A stretch of DNA of 64,000 nucleotides from Aquilaria yunnanensis (GCA_039654915.1 CM077596.1:73595751-73659750); one strand, 5' to 3'. Shown: positions 35,208 to 47,146, counted from the stretch's first letter. The notes: generated by a model from the letters alone, not told the origin. Translations and numbers: made by a program.

Positions 35208-37124
35208 AGTAAATGCAATGTACTTCTATTTCATTGAGGCTTGGGCCCCCTACATGGGGTTTCTATGAATTGTCATAGTATGATTTTGTACACAAACAAC
35301 TTGCTTATATCATTCTAATTCAACCTTTCTTTTATTTTAATAATTTTGTTGCCTTTCTATAGCTTTTATTTTAGTGCAAAACTTCTTGCATCCATTAGAT
35401 ACATTGAGCCCTAATTAATTGAGTTTTCTAGTTCACTGTGAAGTTTCAAATTCTTGCCCACTATCTTTCTTAAATTTAATGTTGTAAATATGCATTTGTT
35501 TTTTTTCCCCCTCTTTAGCGCTTTGTTCAAGTTTGGTGAAGTTAGTTGTGACCAAGTCGTCTGGGCCTTGAAAACCTGACCGAGCACTTCCCTCATCGCC
35601 CAGTCCAATTGGGTTGATGGCATTTGCCCATAAAGAAAGCCACGGGTCAGGACTCAGAGTCTCAGACAGACAAGTTGACCTTGTAACACTACATTACCCC
35701 TTTTTTCTTTACTTGACGTGCGAATACTGATTAGGGCTGGGAATCAAAACATCATATGTTATGTAATTCACATGTCAAGGAACTTTGATGCAATTTACCC
35801 ATAACACATAATTGGGTTGATTTATAAAACCACCGGAAATTTAATGCTACTAGATAGCTAGATTATATATAATATTTATGAAAAATTATATAAAATTATG
35901 TATTAGTTTATTTCGCAAGCAAAAAGGTGGCGCAGGACCGGTTACTTTGAAATTAAACGTTCTTCAAATTAGAGCTTGCTTAAGACAAATCTCCGATGAT
36001 TCTGTTGCTCATATGAAATTTAATTTCTTTTCTGTCAAGTATACACCTAGCTGGGCTAGCTAGCTGAATCGTGAAATGTCCACTGCAAAATAATGCAATA
36101 CATTTTTGAAGGAAAAGGGTGCTTCATTCAGCTAAAGCAAAGCATGCTACAATTAGTCTGAAAGGGGCATCTCTCAAGCAACTCGTCCTAAGGACACAGA
36201 TGCCTCTTCTTACTAACGTGTGGGTGATTTCCAATCAAAGAGCGTTTGATAAAAGAAAACAAAACATGATATAAAGAAGCTACTAACTATTCAGTATTTC
36301 ATGTACGAGTGCCTCAAAGAAAGTTAAAGAGGGGTATCTCTTTTCTGAAGTTCAGAAATTAAAATTGATGAATCTGACTTAACTTCTATAGACTCCAAAC
36401 CATGTCCGTGAGCCCCTTTCACCTACACAGGATGGCCAAGGCTTACATGTATAAAGCATCTCCACCAACCTACTCCAAACCGTAGGAAATGGCAAAATGA
36501 ACACAGCTCTCTGCAGCTCGGCATATAATTCCGGCACCTCTCCGGTTCTCCTTTTTTATCTAGAGCTGCATTAATACAATACATTAATCTCTATGAATTT
36601 TTGTTGTCTAATTAAAGCGTTTTCTTTCGATGCCAGTTCACTATAAATCCATGATTTGATAATATATAACATAGCCAAATAATTAATTCCAAAAACACGA
36701 TTTATCAAAAGCGATAATGATACTTATCCAAATGCTGTACAGTTGTTAATATTAAGGGACAGCAACAATAATGATGAGTTTTTTAAAATAACATTTAGGG
36801 GAAAAAAAAAGAAAGAAAAGAAAAAGGCAAAGTTGATTCTTCTAAGTTTCTAGGCAACGTTACTTGTAGCCATCAAATGAATGCCGCGGGGACAAGTACA
36901 CGTGGATTTTAATATATGTTTAATCACATATATAGTGTCGGGTTAGTGGGGTACTGGTGATAATTTAATCATAGTTCAGGTCCTACTTTCTGAATTATAC
37001 GATACTGTCCCTACTTCCCCACATCGAGCTTCGGCAAAGGGCTTAAACCTAGATGCTTGCTTAGAAAATACACCACCTTTAATGCGGTAGCCGTAGCCTC
37101 TATCTAAGTGCACAAATATCCGGG

Positions 37125-37125
<1 letters not shown>

Positions 37126-37170
<45 letters not shown>
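37126..37170. repeat. (TA)n microsatellite
   Basis: About 22 uninterrupted TA units, at the left end of MULE no. 3. Confidence 0.95.
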
Positions 37171-37173
<3 letters not shown>

Positions 37174-37358
37174 GTTCTAATTTTTAATTATTATTTCAAT
37201 TTTAATGTAGGAGACCTTAATCTCATTAAAACATTGCACTTTGATCATCTTTTAGACGAAATTAATTATCTTTGATGAAAAATGTTATGTCAGCATATGA
37301 TTGTATGGGAAAAAAACTAGTTTTAACCCCTTTAAAGCTTTTCCTTTACTAAAGAAAC

Positions 37359-38559
37359 TAGGGATAATAATTGAGTGGGTCGGGTCAGGTTTGGGTCAAG
37401 TCATTCAAGTTTAGGTTAATTTAATCAGGTTAGCATATATTCAAGTCCATGTTGGATTATTTGGGTTCGGGTTGAGTATATTCAGGTTCAAGTTGGGTCA
37501 GGTTAGGTTTATTTGCGTTCTGATCCAATTAGGTTGGGTTATCAGGTCTTAGACCAATTTCAATTTAATTGTCGAGTTACTCAGTTCAATGATGCACAGG
37601 CTAAAATGGCTGAATTGATTCAATTTTTTTGTTTAATTTTGATTAAAATTTAATTTCACTAGACATAAAAAATAATATAAAATTTATGAATACATATTAA
37701 TATATAATTTATTTAATAAAATACTCCATCTATGTCAAGTTTTTTGTAACATTCACTATTTAGTAATTAATCTATGATTTTTTATTTTTAACATTTTAGT
37801 ATAAATATGAAAAATGATTATATTAAATAATAAATAAAGACCTATAGTTTCTAAATATATGCTTTTTAATTTTTTTCTAACAAATAATCTCCTTCCGTCT
37901 AATTTTCTTTGCTTCATTTAATTTTTTTTACTAGTTTGACTTGAATTTAAAAACTATAGATCTTGATTTATCATTCATGTATAAAATTTTTCATTTATAT
38001 ATTAAAATGTTGATAATAAAAAATTATAGATTAATTGTTAAAATATGAATGGTGTAAAAATGGTGTAAAAAATTTGAGACAGCAGAAGTAATATGAATAA
38101 ATTTGATTCAAAATATTTGAAAAAGTCAAATATTTCAAATAATATAAGATGAAAGGAGTACTATAATTTCTAAAACATAATTATTCTTATCTCTTTATCA
38201 CCGTTTTACTAATTGTTTATCATAATTCTTACATGTTCGTTCTATAACACAAAACAGATTAATAAAATAGAAAAAACCTATTCACATATATTAAATTATA
38301 AATTTTGTAAAGTCATTGTTGACCATATATTTTATGTTGATTTAAGTTAAATTGGGTCTTGTCGAGTTTAGTCATTGAGTTATTTCAGGTTCGGGTTAAG
38401 TTGGGCTTAGCTTCAGGTTTTCTCGTGTTTCATTTCAATCGGATTCGAGTTCAGGTTGGATTAAGTATAGTTGTGTTCGGGTCGTTAACTTTTCTGATCA
38501 AATTAGTTTCAGGTGGGTTAGGTCATATCTTCAGGTTGGGTCAAATTTTGTCATCCTTA
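37359..38559. mobile_element. Non-autonomous hAT-type element, 1.2 kb
   Basis: The left end TAGGGATAATAATTGAG and the reverse complement of the right end TAAGGATGACAAAATTT form hAT-like termini. Flanks AAAGAAAC (37351-37358) and ATAGCAAC (38560-38567) match at 6 of 8 positions. Subterminal regions on both sides are full of GGGTCAGGTT / GGTTCGGGTT phrases, as subterminal transposase-binding repeats usually are. A nested Stowaway-like pair lies in the middle. Confidence 0.5.
37724..38161. mobile_element. Nested Stowaway-like MITEs
   Basis: Two left ends (CTCCATCTATGTCAAG at 37724 and TCTCCTTCCGTCTAATTT near 37887) and two right ends (GACAGCAGAAG to 38088, GATGAAAGGAG to about 38159) fit one MITE inserted inside another, each flanked by TA. 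Pairing is by eye and imperfect. Confidence 0.4.
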
Positions 38560-38669
38560 ATAGCAACCTTGAAACTTTTCCATTTAGTGATCCAACCACC
38601 GCCCCTTCGCCTTCACCTCCCTTTTCAACTCCGTCACCGCCACCTCGTACGGCTTGCCCCTTACCTCCC

Positions 38670-39045
38670 TTTTCCATTCAACTCGCTGTGCAACAAACAT
38701 TGTTCACTTTTACTTCTTTGTGAATCACGACTTGTTCCCATTGTTCAAGCAAATAGAACAACCAGGGCTCGCTTTTTTGTTTGGGCATGAAATCATAAAC
38801 CATGAGAAGTTCACTTTTTCACTTGCAATAACCTAGAAGTTGAACCAAATCCCAGTGACGAAGACAACTGAGACTCACAATTTTGGTCATGAATTGTTTC
38901 ATCCTTTGCCTTGAATAATAGGAAACTCTCTTCACTGCAATATTTGCTTCTGAATTCAGCAGAATCCCCTTGTAAACATGCCCGAAAATTGGCAAGAACC
39001 CAACAGATCTTTGTTTTTAAAATCCTTTTGTCACCACGTGCGAGT
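38670..39045 (-). pseudogene. L-type lectin receptor kinase fragment
   Basis: On the minus strand a frame near 39000-38810 reads HVYKGILLNSEANIAVKRVS, then KQFMTKIVSL and LRHWDLVQLLGYC. This is the N-lobe of a L-type lectin receptor kinase: the tail of the glycine-rich loop, the ATP-binding lysine in AVKR, helix C and the hinge strand (VYDFMP). A stop follows LGYCK. Further on, EQVVIHKEVKVNNV matches the catalytic loop (HRDVKxxN) with the HRD aspartate changed. Sequence between hinge and catalytic loop is deleted. It is clearly non-functional and lies next to the LRX fragment inside MULE no. 3. Confidence 0.65.
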
Positions 39046-39340
39046 TGATGTGGGACAATGCAAAATCGACAAGAAGGCATAACTCCTTAGGTATGTAGCC
39101 GGCGATGTGTCTCTGGTTGAAATCAATGCCTGTGATGGTCCTGATCATGGGATTATCCAACGCACGAGCATAGAAACATTGGTGTAGTTGCAGATATTAG
39201 ATCTGACCCAATTCAGGGTAAGATTAAAGAATCCTAGAAACTGGCTTACTTCCAAGCTTGGAGAGCTATACAAGCACTTTGGGTTCTAGCGTTCTCAAAC
39301 ATAAGGGAGGGGTCGATGGTGACATTTTCCCCTCAATTGC
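39046..39340 (-). pseudogene. Leucine-rich-repeat extensin (LRX)-like fragment
   Basis: On the minus strand, ALDNPMIRTITGIDFN followed by AGYIPKELCLLVDFALSHINS matches the start of the LRR domain of LRX-type cell-wall proteins (family pattern GIDLNHADIAGYLPEEL...DLALFHINS). The upstream NWVxSNICNYT part is also visible but broken by stops and frame changes. The fragment runs straight into the lectin-receptor-kinase piece, so two unrelated genes have been joined in the element. No function is expected. Confidence 0.6.
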
Positions 39341-40009
39341 CATCCTTGTCTTTGTAGTAAAGAAGCTAGTGCCACTTGATGTACAGGACCCCCTGGTCAG
39401 TAAGAGCTCCATGGCTAATAATGGGGCTAGAGACGAAGGCAGATAAGTTCAAGGAAAGAGAAAAGAGAATAAGAAAGAGATGGGAAGAGTGAAAATGGGT
39501 CACTTAAGTTTTGAGGCAGCCTCTCCTGCTGAATTGGATCTAGTTGCTCCAGTAGGTCTCTTGGCTCGATTTCATATGAGGCCGAAGAAAGAGGGAAGGG
39601 GCGGTGAAGGAAGCATAAGGGGGAGGAAAGGGGCGGCGAGAGAGAAGTAGTGCTTGAGGTGCAAGTAATTAGAGAAAATGGAAATTTGGTTGATTTGGCA
39701 AAGGGAAAATATGTAGGGGTTAAGCTCCTATTTATCCTTACAATTATATGTTGAAGTGGCATTTTTTGTTCAAGATAATGAGTTTCGTTAAAAAAAAAAG
39801 TCAAAATGGAATGTTTTAATGAGGTTAACGTGTCTTATGAACAAAATGTAGGTTAAGGTCAAAAGTGAAACAATAATTAATGGTTAGGGGTCAAGCATGT
39901 AATTAACCCTCTAATACCCATAACAAGAGTTTTGAATGAACCAATTGACTGTTCTACTTTCCTTCTTCTAACAATAACCCTGGAAACATAAAACTGAATA
40001 AATTAATGG

Positions 40010-40604
40010 CCAATTCTTGCGTGCGCCCGGCGCACGCGTAAGCCATGTCCCTAAAGCAATTTATTTTGTACAATATAATCCCTAAGATTTAATTTTTGTT
40101 TTATTTCCTTGAACCACCACACCCCGCGTCCGAAGCCTCAGATCAGACCTCTTGCACGCCGATGTAGAAACGGCCGGCGTCTGCACCAGCTGGCCCTTCA
40201 TCCGTGCCTACCGACCCTCCATCCGAGAGTCGTCGGCGTCCGTACCGTCCAAATCGGGGCCATGCTTCAACGGCGAGAGCTCCGCCGGCCGCAGGATCCC
40301 CAATCGAAACATGAACGGCTCCGGACGGGGGGCATGGTGGTTCCTCTGCTGTCGATTTCCATAGGGCTGCTGGGAGAGATGAAGTGGAAGCAGGGAGAGA
40401 GTGGAGCGAGTTAGGGAGGAGGGAGAAGGGAGAGCGAGGCGACGAAGGGAGAAGAGAAGGCGTCGGCAGTCGTTGCCGAGAGCGAGAGGAGAGAGAGAGA
40501 AGAGAAAAAAAAAATTTCCTTTTCTGGTTCCAGGCTCCCCCCTTTCACGATGGATCTCGCGTTTTCTTTTTTAATCTTTTTTTTTACATCCCCACACACA
40601 CACA

Positions 40605-40661
<57 letters not shown>

Positions 40662-40826
40662 TTCAACTAACCTTACAAAATAAAAATGTTCCCTAAACTA
40701 ATTAATTTAATTAATTTTTTTAAAAAAAATTCTTTTTAATGATAATAATAATTAATTAATTTTTTTGATTTCTTTAATTAATTTTTTTAAATTTTTTTAA
40801 GGGTCGGACGAAATTGGGTGTCAACA
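40010..40826 (-). repeat. LTR fragment related to the 14346-16988 LTR
   Basis: The right edge reads GACGAAATTGGGTGTCAACA (40807-40826), the same terminus as at 16969-16988. On the minus strand this is an LTR start TGTTGACACC. As in the full LTR, a GA-rich stretch (40370-40510) and a GC-rich stretch (40120-40340) follow. The other end and any internal region were not found, so it may be a truncated or solo LTR. It includes CA and TA microsatellites. Confidence 0.55.
40592..40658. repeat. (CA)n then (TA)n microsatellite
   Basis: CACACACACACACGCA is followed by about 25 TA units inside the LTR fragment. Confidence 0.95.
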
Positions 40827-42432
40827 CATGTAAAAGAAAGAAAAACAAACATTGTCTTCTAAAAGAACAAACATATCCTTCTGAAAGAACAAACATTAGA
40901 AGATAAAAGAACAAGAAATTTACAAAAACAAAGTCATGTATATGAACAAACAGTGCATTCTATAAGAACAAACACTTATGTAACTAAAAACAAACATTTC
41001 CTTCTAAAAGAACAAAGATGCCCTTCTAAAAGAACAAACGTATCATTCTGAAAGAACAAACATCAGAAGATAAAAACCAAGAAGTTTACAGAAATAGGGT
41101 CATGTATAAAAACAAACAGTGTCTTCTATAAGAACAACCACTTAAATGACAAAAAAAAAATATGTAAAAGAAAGAAAGACAAACATTGTTTTCTAAAAGA
41201 ACAAGGATGCCCTTATAAAAGAACAAACATATCCTTTTGAAAGAACAAATACTAGAAGATAAAAGAACAATAATTTACAAAAACAAGGTCATGTATAAGA
41301 ACAAATAATGCATTCTATAATAACAAACACTTAAGTAACAAAAAATAAATATGTAAAAGAAAGAACAAACATTTTCTTCTAAAAGAACAAGGATGTCATT
41401 CTAAAAGAACAAACATATCCTTAAGAAAGAACAAACACCAGAAGATAAAAACCAAGAAGTTTATAGAAATAAGGTCATATATAAGAACAAACATTGCATT
41501 CTATAAGAACAAATACTTAAGTAACAAAAAATAAACATGTAAAAGAAAGAACAAATATCGCCTTATAAAACAACAAAGATGCCCTTCAAAAAGAACGAAC
41601 ATATCATTTTAGAAAGCATATAAAAGAAAGAACAAGCAATGTATTCTAACAGAACAAACATGCTCTTCTAAAAGAACAGGCATACCCTTCTGAAAAAACA
41701 AACATACTCTTCTGAAAGAACAAATACCAGAAGATAAAAGAACAAAAAACTTATAGAAACAGGGTCATATATAAGAACAAACACTTAAGTAACAAAAAAT
41801 AAACATGTAAAAGAAAGAACAAATAATGCATTCTAAAAGAACAAACATACCATTCTGAAGAAATAAATACCAGAAGATAAAAGAACAAGAAGATTATAGA
41901 AACAGAGTCATGTATAAGAACAAATAGTGTCTTCTATAAGAACAAACATTTAAGTAACAAAAAATAAACATGTAGAAGAAAGAACAAATAATGCATTCTA
42001 AAATAACAAATACGTCATTGTAAAAGAACAAACATACAATTTTGAAAGAACAAACATGCCCTTATAAAAGAACAAATATACCCTTCTGAAAGAACAAACA
42101 TCAGAAGACAAAAGAACAAGAAATTTACAAAAACAGAATCATGTATAAGAACAAACAGTACCTTCTATAAGAACAAACAGTGCCTTCTATAAGAACAAAC
42201 ACTTAAGTAACAAAAAATAAACATGTAAAAGAAAGAACAAAATTGTATTCTAAAAGAACAAACATGCTCTTCTAAAAGAACAAACACACCCTCCTTAAAG
42301 AACAAACACCAGAATATAAAAGAACAAGAAGTTTATAGAAACAGGGTCATGTATAAGAACAAATAGTGCATTTTATAAAAACAAAAACTTAAGTAAAAAA
42401 AAAATAAACACAAAAAATAAAGAACAAACAAT
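40827..42432. repeat. GAACAAACA-type minisatellite, 1.6 kb
   Basis: A dense array of short units of about 25-30 bp such as CTTCTAAAAGAACAAACAT and TATAAGAACAAACACTTAAG. They are organised into larger blocks that each include ACATGTAAAAGAAAGAACAA, ATAAAAGAACAAGAAGTTTA, GGTCATGTATAAGAACAAAC and CTTAAGTAACAAAAAATAAA. The block length varies from about 160 to 270 bp (the TTAAGTAACAAAAA phrase recurs near 41331, 41517, 41787, 41950, 42206). The purine bias is strong on one strand. It starts right after the LTR end at 40826. Confidence 0.85.
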
Positions 42433-44357
42433 GCCATGGTGTTATATATACATATATACAGAAGCAAAGTAGCATTAGCGTATAGTAGTCTAATGCCATG
42501 GCAATTTCTAGCAGTCGTAGATAATCTTCATCATTGATTTGGTACTTATGCATCGTGTTTTTGGGCTTGGTCAGAGGATCTTTTTCTAAAGAGATTTATC
42601 TTGATTGGAATATTATGATAGACAACAATGCCAATCTGTTTCACTCCGGCCAACCGGTAAGCTAGTTGGCTCCTTTTTCTTCCTTCTCATGTTAATTTTA
42701 TCCCAACAAGCCAGCTTCTTGTTTTAGCTGGGATTTCTCGATATTTCTCTAACCAATATTTTTTAACAATTCTAGGATCCAACAAATTAATTAATTCCCC
42801 TAGTTTGACCAAATTGAAAACCTAGATTAGTTTTGTCGATCGGGTGTGTGTGTGGGGGGGGGGGATTTCGGTAATCGATATTGATGACTGACGTAGTAAT
42901 AAGGAAACAATTTCATAAAAATCATAGCGTGTTCATCGAATGATAATTTTTAATAAGTAGGGGTTAAAGTGAAAGTAATTATATAATAGAAGGAAGGCTT
43001 ATGGCATAAGCCAGGTTTACGCAATCAGTACTCTAAATTAATAGTACGTAAAATTAAATACTCTATCCATCTCATTTTTTGTGTAATTTTTAACAAAAAT
43101 TAACAAAGAATGAAAAGTTTATGCACTGTTTCCATTTATAGCCTTTACTTGTTTCATGTAAATCAAAAAAGATGAAAGAAATTGATATTAAAATAATAGT
43201 TTGATGAGTAATGTAAAAAAAATATTTTATTAAATATAAAAATATTTCAGAGTTTTAGAATGATACAAAATAAAACATATTACATTACAGATCGATGTAG
43301 TAACATTTAAAGATTCAATTATCTAATACTTGACGTATTCTCTCTCACTGATAATTTCCCAGCTCCTTATATATAACTCGAGGTCTAGATTTCTGAGTTT
43401 CCTGCATATTGTTGTAAGCGGGGAACTTGAAAACAGAACCCCCCGGTTCTCTAACTTTTCTCATATTTCACTTGAATTGCCTATAAAGAGAATTTTTTTT
43501 TTTGGAAAAAAAAAAGGTAATGTCAACCTCTGCATGTTAGAGTAATACTGCTCCTGTCAATATCACTGAATTTTAAAATTTCTTAATCAATGCGTGAACC
43601 AACAATTAATCATATATGTGTGATATGTCCAAGCAAGACACCTAGACAGCTATCTATTTATGGCATGGGTAAGGGTAAAGCGTATCAGTTGAAATGTTTA
43701 TCGTGATTTTCAAGACAGGGGTGCTAACAAACGTGTTAAGCTTTGAAAAGCCAAAGATTAGGTCGAATCAGCCTAATTAATATCGTATGCCTTCCAAACC
43801 GAATTTCGTTAAATTTATGCCTCCCCCTTCAAAAAGCAACCAAATCATTTTTTTACGAAATAGATATATCATCATATATAGATGGTCAGGGAAAAAAAAC
43901 ACCGATCTGTAGTTAGTAATAGACCACTAGTAATAACTTTTGGATATATAAGAGGAGAGCAGAGGTTTAAAATCAAATAACACTCGTATACTATGAACTG
44001 AAAGAAAAACAAATGCCTAATAAAGTGTGTTTTAGATAAGTATTAGGAAATCGGCCACAAGTTATTGCGCCAACTCGTTATCTGGGAAACAAATCGCAAG
44101 AATGTAAACTTGGAGAACTAAAGAATAAAGAGCAATAGTTTAAAGATTTAAATTCTGCAAATTGGGGGTCAAATCATAGACAGAAAAGTATGAGCGCCAG
44201 AAAAGAAAAGTGTTCGAATTGAGGGTCTTTTTCCATAATTTTTCTTTTTTGGTGTCTAGAAAGTTTTCTGGGTTGGGCTAGTACGGTTCACTTTAGGCCT
44301 AACCATTTTGCATTGTTCAGCTCCAGTACTTCCTAACCCTTATTTAGCATATACGAG
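42433..44357. other. Spacer between minisatellite and Helitron, no gene
   Basis: No supported gene. The 10-mer AATGCCATGG occurs at about 42430 and 42491 on either side of a 50-bp AT-rich segment. A Stowaway-like MITE lies at 43061-43300. The open frame at 43330-43545 has no recognisable motif. Confidence 0.5.
43061..43300. mobile_element. Stowaway-like MITE, 240 bp
   Basis: The left end CTCTATCCATCTCATTTT and the reverse complement of the right end CTACATCGATCTGTAATG share a Stowaway-like layout. TA dinucleotides lie at 43059-43060 and 43301-43302. Identity between the ends is moderate. Confidence 0.45.
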
Positions 44358-44365
44358 GTAGTGGG

Positions 44366-44386
44366 GACCTGCGCGTTGCCGCGGTT
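44366..44386 (-). terminator. Helitron 3' terminal hairpin
   Basis: The minus strand reads ACCGCGGCAACGCGCAGGT: the arms CCGCG and CGCG(CA)GG can pair around a GCAA loop. Rolling-circle transposition of Helitrons is thought to end at such a hairpin a few bases before the CTRR end. Confidence 0.65.
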
Positions 44387-45005
44387 GATTTTGTGTGAAC
44401 TATAACATAAATCATTCTGGTGTAGAATATTGTAGATCATAGATGAAACAGAGGGAAATTGATATTTCATTGGCATATTGTGTTTGCTTTTGGCATACAT
44501 AAGTGATTTATAGTAAGCGCAGCTATTGTTGGAAGACAATCAAAATAGCAACTGGTACATTGAGATGTTGATGATGCTGCTGCTACAAAAGGGAACAAAA
44601 TAGAGGGAAAGGTGGGAGTATGCCATGGAGCTGGCTGGGCTACCGAAAGCCTGCGTGAATAAAATGGAGGAATGAGATTTCAGTTGCTATGCATTGTGTG
44701 ATAATGTATGACTGAGAAACAGTTTTATACATTGCTAAGCGGAGGGTTGTTGATGGTGTGATGAGGTGTCTGATGATCTAGGCTGTTTTGTTGGCGGTTC
44801 ATCTGCATATGAACGTTGTTAGGCAAGTGATTAAGTTTAAATATGCAATTTTGTTTAAGAATGTGGTGAGAATCTTACCTTGCACTGGGAAAAGTCTTTT
44901 TCTTGCAGATCTTTCTTGTTGCTGAAGCAATGGTTGCTGCGGTGTTGGCGTGGGCTGAATCATGAAAGGAGTTGTTGGTGCTGGTGTTGGTGGTTCATTC
45001 TGCTC

Positions 45006-47146
45006 CTAAGGTGTTTGTTGTGAATGGCTAGTGTCAACTGTGTCGTCCATGACATCGCAGATGATAACATCCATTGCTGACTGTCTGGTATTCTGCCCTA
45101 TGTAAAATTGGAAAATCTTCTGCTGTCCAATTAAGCTGATTAGTGGGAGTGGTGTGACAGTAGGATCAGTGAAGCCAAGATCTCGTACTATTGTGCTGCA
45201 TTCCATATGTAGAAACTTTGTTGCAGCGTCATTGAAGAAGGTCACGTCAATTTCAGAGGTGTGATCTGCGATTGTGGCTCTGAAACTGTATCTGTTAAGT
45301 CAATTTAGAATGGGGTTAATAGGCAGTAGATGAAGTTCATAGTGAAAAAAGGTATAATATTAAGATTTGAGAGCACGTAAACATACAGGTTTCTTGGGTC
45401 AGTTGCAGGCTCTCCATGGTTGCTGCATATGAGCCTATCACCTCTTGGTCTCAGTTTGAGTGGGCACTGTGTGCAAGCCTTGTAATACCAGTCTCGGCCT
45501 TCAATTATTTTGGTTAGAGTCGCTCTACAGGTGAATCTAACATACTACAATAATGTAAGCATAAAAGGAAGTACATGTAAGTAGGCAGAGATGGTGTGGC
45601 AAGTACAATATTGATGCTGGTTCAGCATATAATGCTAGGTACCTTGTATTTTTGTGGATTTTGGCTAATGAGATCAGCTATTGTGATTCTGTTTCTCATC
45701 TTCTCTTTTTCTTTATCTAGAAAAGCCTTGCTTTCAATTATCAATGCTGGTGCAACATTATAGGCAGACTGGAAACTACAAAGTTAGAATGGATGCGATA
45801 ATAAGATTTTAAAGTTAGAAGTTTACATAATGCGTTAAGTTCTTAAGGAACAAAGAAGTAAATGAAAAAATAGATTACAGAGGGAGGCTGTGAGCGGCTT
45901 CTTGTATATCAGGGTTTATATAGATGTGTGTTGCTGGTGTGCCTGTAAGTTGTATACGCCCTGTTGTGATAGAAGAAAAAGATTGAATATTTTTTTTGTT
46001 GTTGTTAGCTATTATGGGTAACTGAATGGTTAAAAAATAGTTTGAACGCATAGAAATGAGGAGGGCTTTGGCATAAAAACAAAAAGGAAGTCAGAATGAT
46101 AAAATAAAGCTCAAGAAAATAATGTGATATGGGGGCGTTATAAAGTTAAGATATATATACCTTTCCACTCACTAACTTTTACAGATGTTATTGCTGTCAG
46201 AACTGGTTTTGGCATTTGATCGAACATATCAGTTTTGTTGAAACAGGTCGCAATTTGATCCCAAACACTACATTTGATGCTTTTGCCACTATCATAATAA
46301 AATCTAAAATGTTAGTGGGGAGGGAGATTCATGTGAATGATAAAAACAGGGCATGCACCTTAAATTTTCAATCTCAAAGTCTCTTCTAATGCACTCATTT
46401 CCTTTTGCATCAATTGATTTGATGATGTCAGATACCAGCGTTATGCTTCCAAAATAATCTGTGGTAATGATGAAATAGCTATATCAGAGTCAAAAATTAA
46501 GTAATGATGAAAGGCAGAAAGTAAGAAAGATATAACCTGATAAGTGGTCATGTTTGTTGAGGCGTGGGAGGAGCTGGTTATATTGGACAAAATAGAACTT
46601 ATGGACAGGGAAACCATCAGCTGAGATGGACTCGAATTTTGTAGCCTTGCCAAGCTGTAACATTGTATCATGCGGAACAATTCTAAAACTTCTTTTGGCA
46701 GGGACACAGAGATAGTCTGAGATTCTATAACATAAGTTAAGTTCAATCTGAGCATCGAAATAGTATTTGTCAGCATGGGGCATTGTGGCGTGTATAGCAT
46801 CCGCCTGAAAAGAGAAACTATTATTTGTGGGCATTGTTTAACGTTGGGTGTAATTAGGTGAGTGTATATATTGGCTGTAAACATTAAAGAATGAATGGAG
46901 TATGATATTAATATATGGCAGAGCATGTGAAAACAGCTTATAAGGCAGGGAGAAATGATCACAGAGAAAATTGAATATATGATGATGATATAATAGATAA
47001 AAAACCTGTTTATCGATTAATATGCAATTATAGTTGATAGGATTAGGATCTCCAGCATTATAATGCACCCATTTTCTGTAAACACGTACTTCAATCACAC
47101 CATTGTCGTCTCTCGGTTTAAGATGCACTAATGGTGTTGGTTCCAT
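45006..47146 (-). CDS. RPA1-like single-strand DNA-binding protein of the Helitron, 8 exons
   Basis: Deduced exons: 47146-47006, 46804-46537, 46458-46359, 46288-46161, 45960-45879, 45775-45643, 45544-45387 and 45291-45006. They total 1296 nt (431 aa plus stop), all introns are GT-AG and every junction keeps frame. The protein has the layout of plant replication protein A large-subunit-like proteins. A first OB fold carries RVYRKW, INYNCILIDKQ and a HATMPHADKYYF core. A second OB fold carries YFGSITLVSDIIKSID, the RRDFEIENLSGKSIKCSVWDQ motif and VLTAITSVKVSEW. A C-terminal OB fold carries a zinc ribbon (YYKACTQCPLKLRPRGDRLICSNHG split as C-x2-C and C-x2-H) and RATIADHTSEIDVTFF. Such genes accompany RepHel in plant Helitrons and presumably coat single-stranded transposition intermediates. 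No inactivating changes were seen. Confidence 0.8.

Larger units (their letters stand above)
27976..37112. other. 9-kb gene-poor region
   Basis: I found no supported gene in this stretch. It is AT-rich and probably holds decayed transposons. Visible items are the dispersed repeat (33430-33700), (CA)/(TA) microsatellites (30698-30724, 31189-31202), an (AAT)n run (35185-35205) and a Stowaway-like left end at about 34440. Short open frames (29482-29751, 33802-33996, 34745-35032, 35411-35623) lack start context, family motifs or coding-like composition. CT-rich stretches at 31430-31530 look like gene leaders, but no coding exon follows. Confidence 0.5.
37122..39910. mobile_element. Mutator-like element no. 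3 (Pack-MULE) with nested insertions
   Basis: Inverted ends pair over roughly 200 bp. The left end has CATTAAAACATTGCACTTTG (about 37224) and the reverse complement of the right end has CATTAAAACATTCCATTTTG (about 39810), both within longer collinear similarity. Flanks CAAATATCC (37113-37121) and CTAATACCC (39911-39919) agree at 7 of 9 positions. An (AT)n expansion (37126-37170) sits inside the left end. It carries gene fragments on the minus strand (38670-39340) and was itself hit by a hAT (37359-38559). No transposase is present. Confidence 0.6.

Noticed and set aside
40109..40683. Open frames of about 100 aa on the + strand
   Set aside because: They lie in an LTR fragment and run into CA/TA microsatellites; no domain was recognised.
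40827..42432. Possible CRISPR-like array
   Set aside because: The repeats are short, variable and not separated by unique spacers; it is a eukaryotic minisatellite.
46441..46962. 173-aa minus-strand frame over the RPA region
   Set aside because: It is in a different frame from the RPA exons 2 and 3 and spans an intron; the spliced RPA-like reading explains the region.
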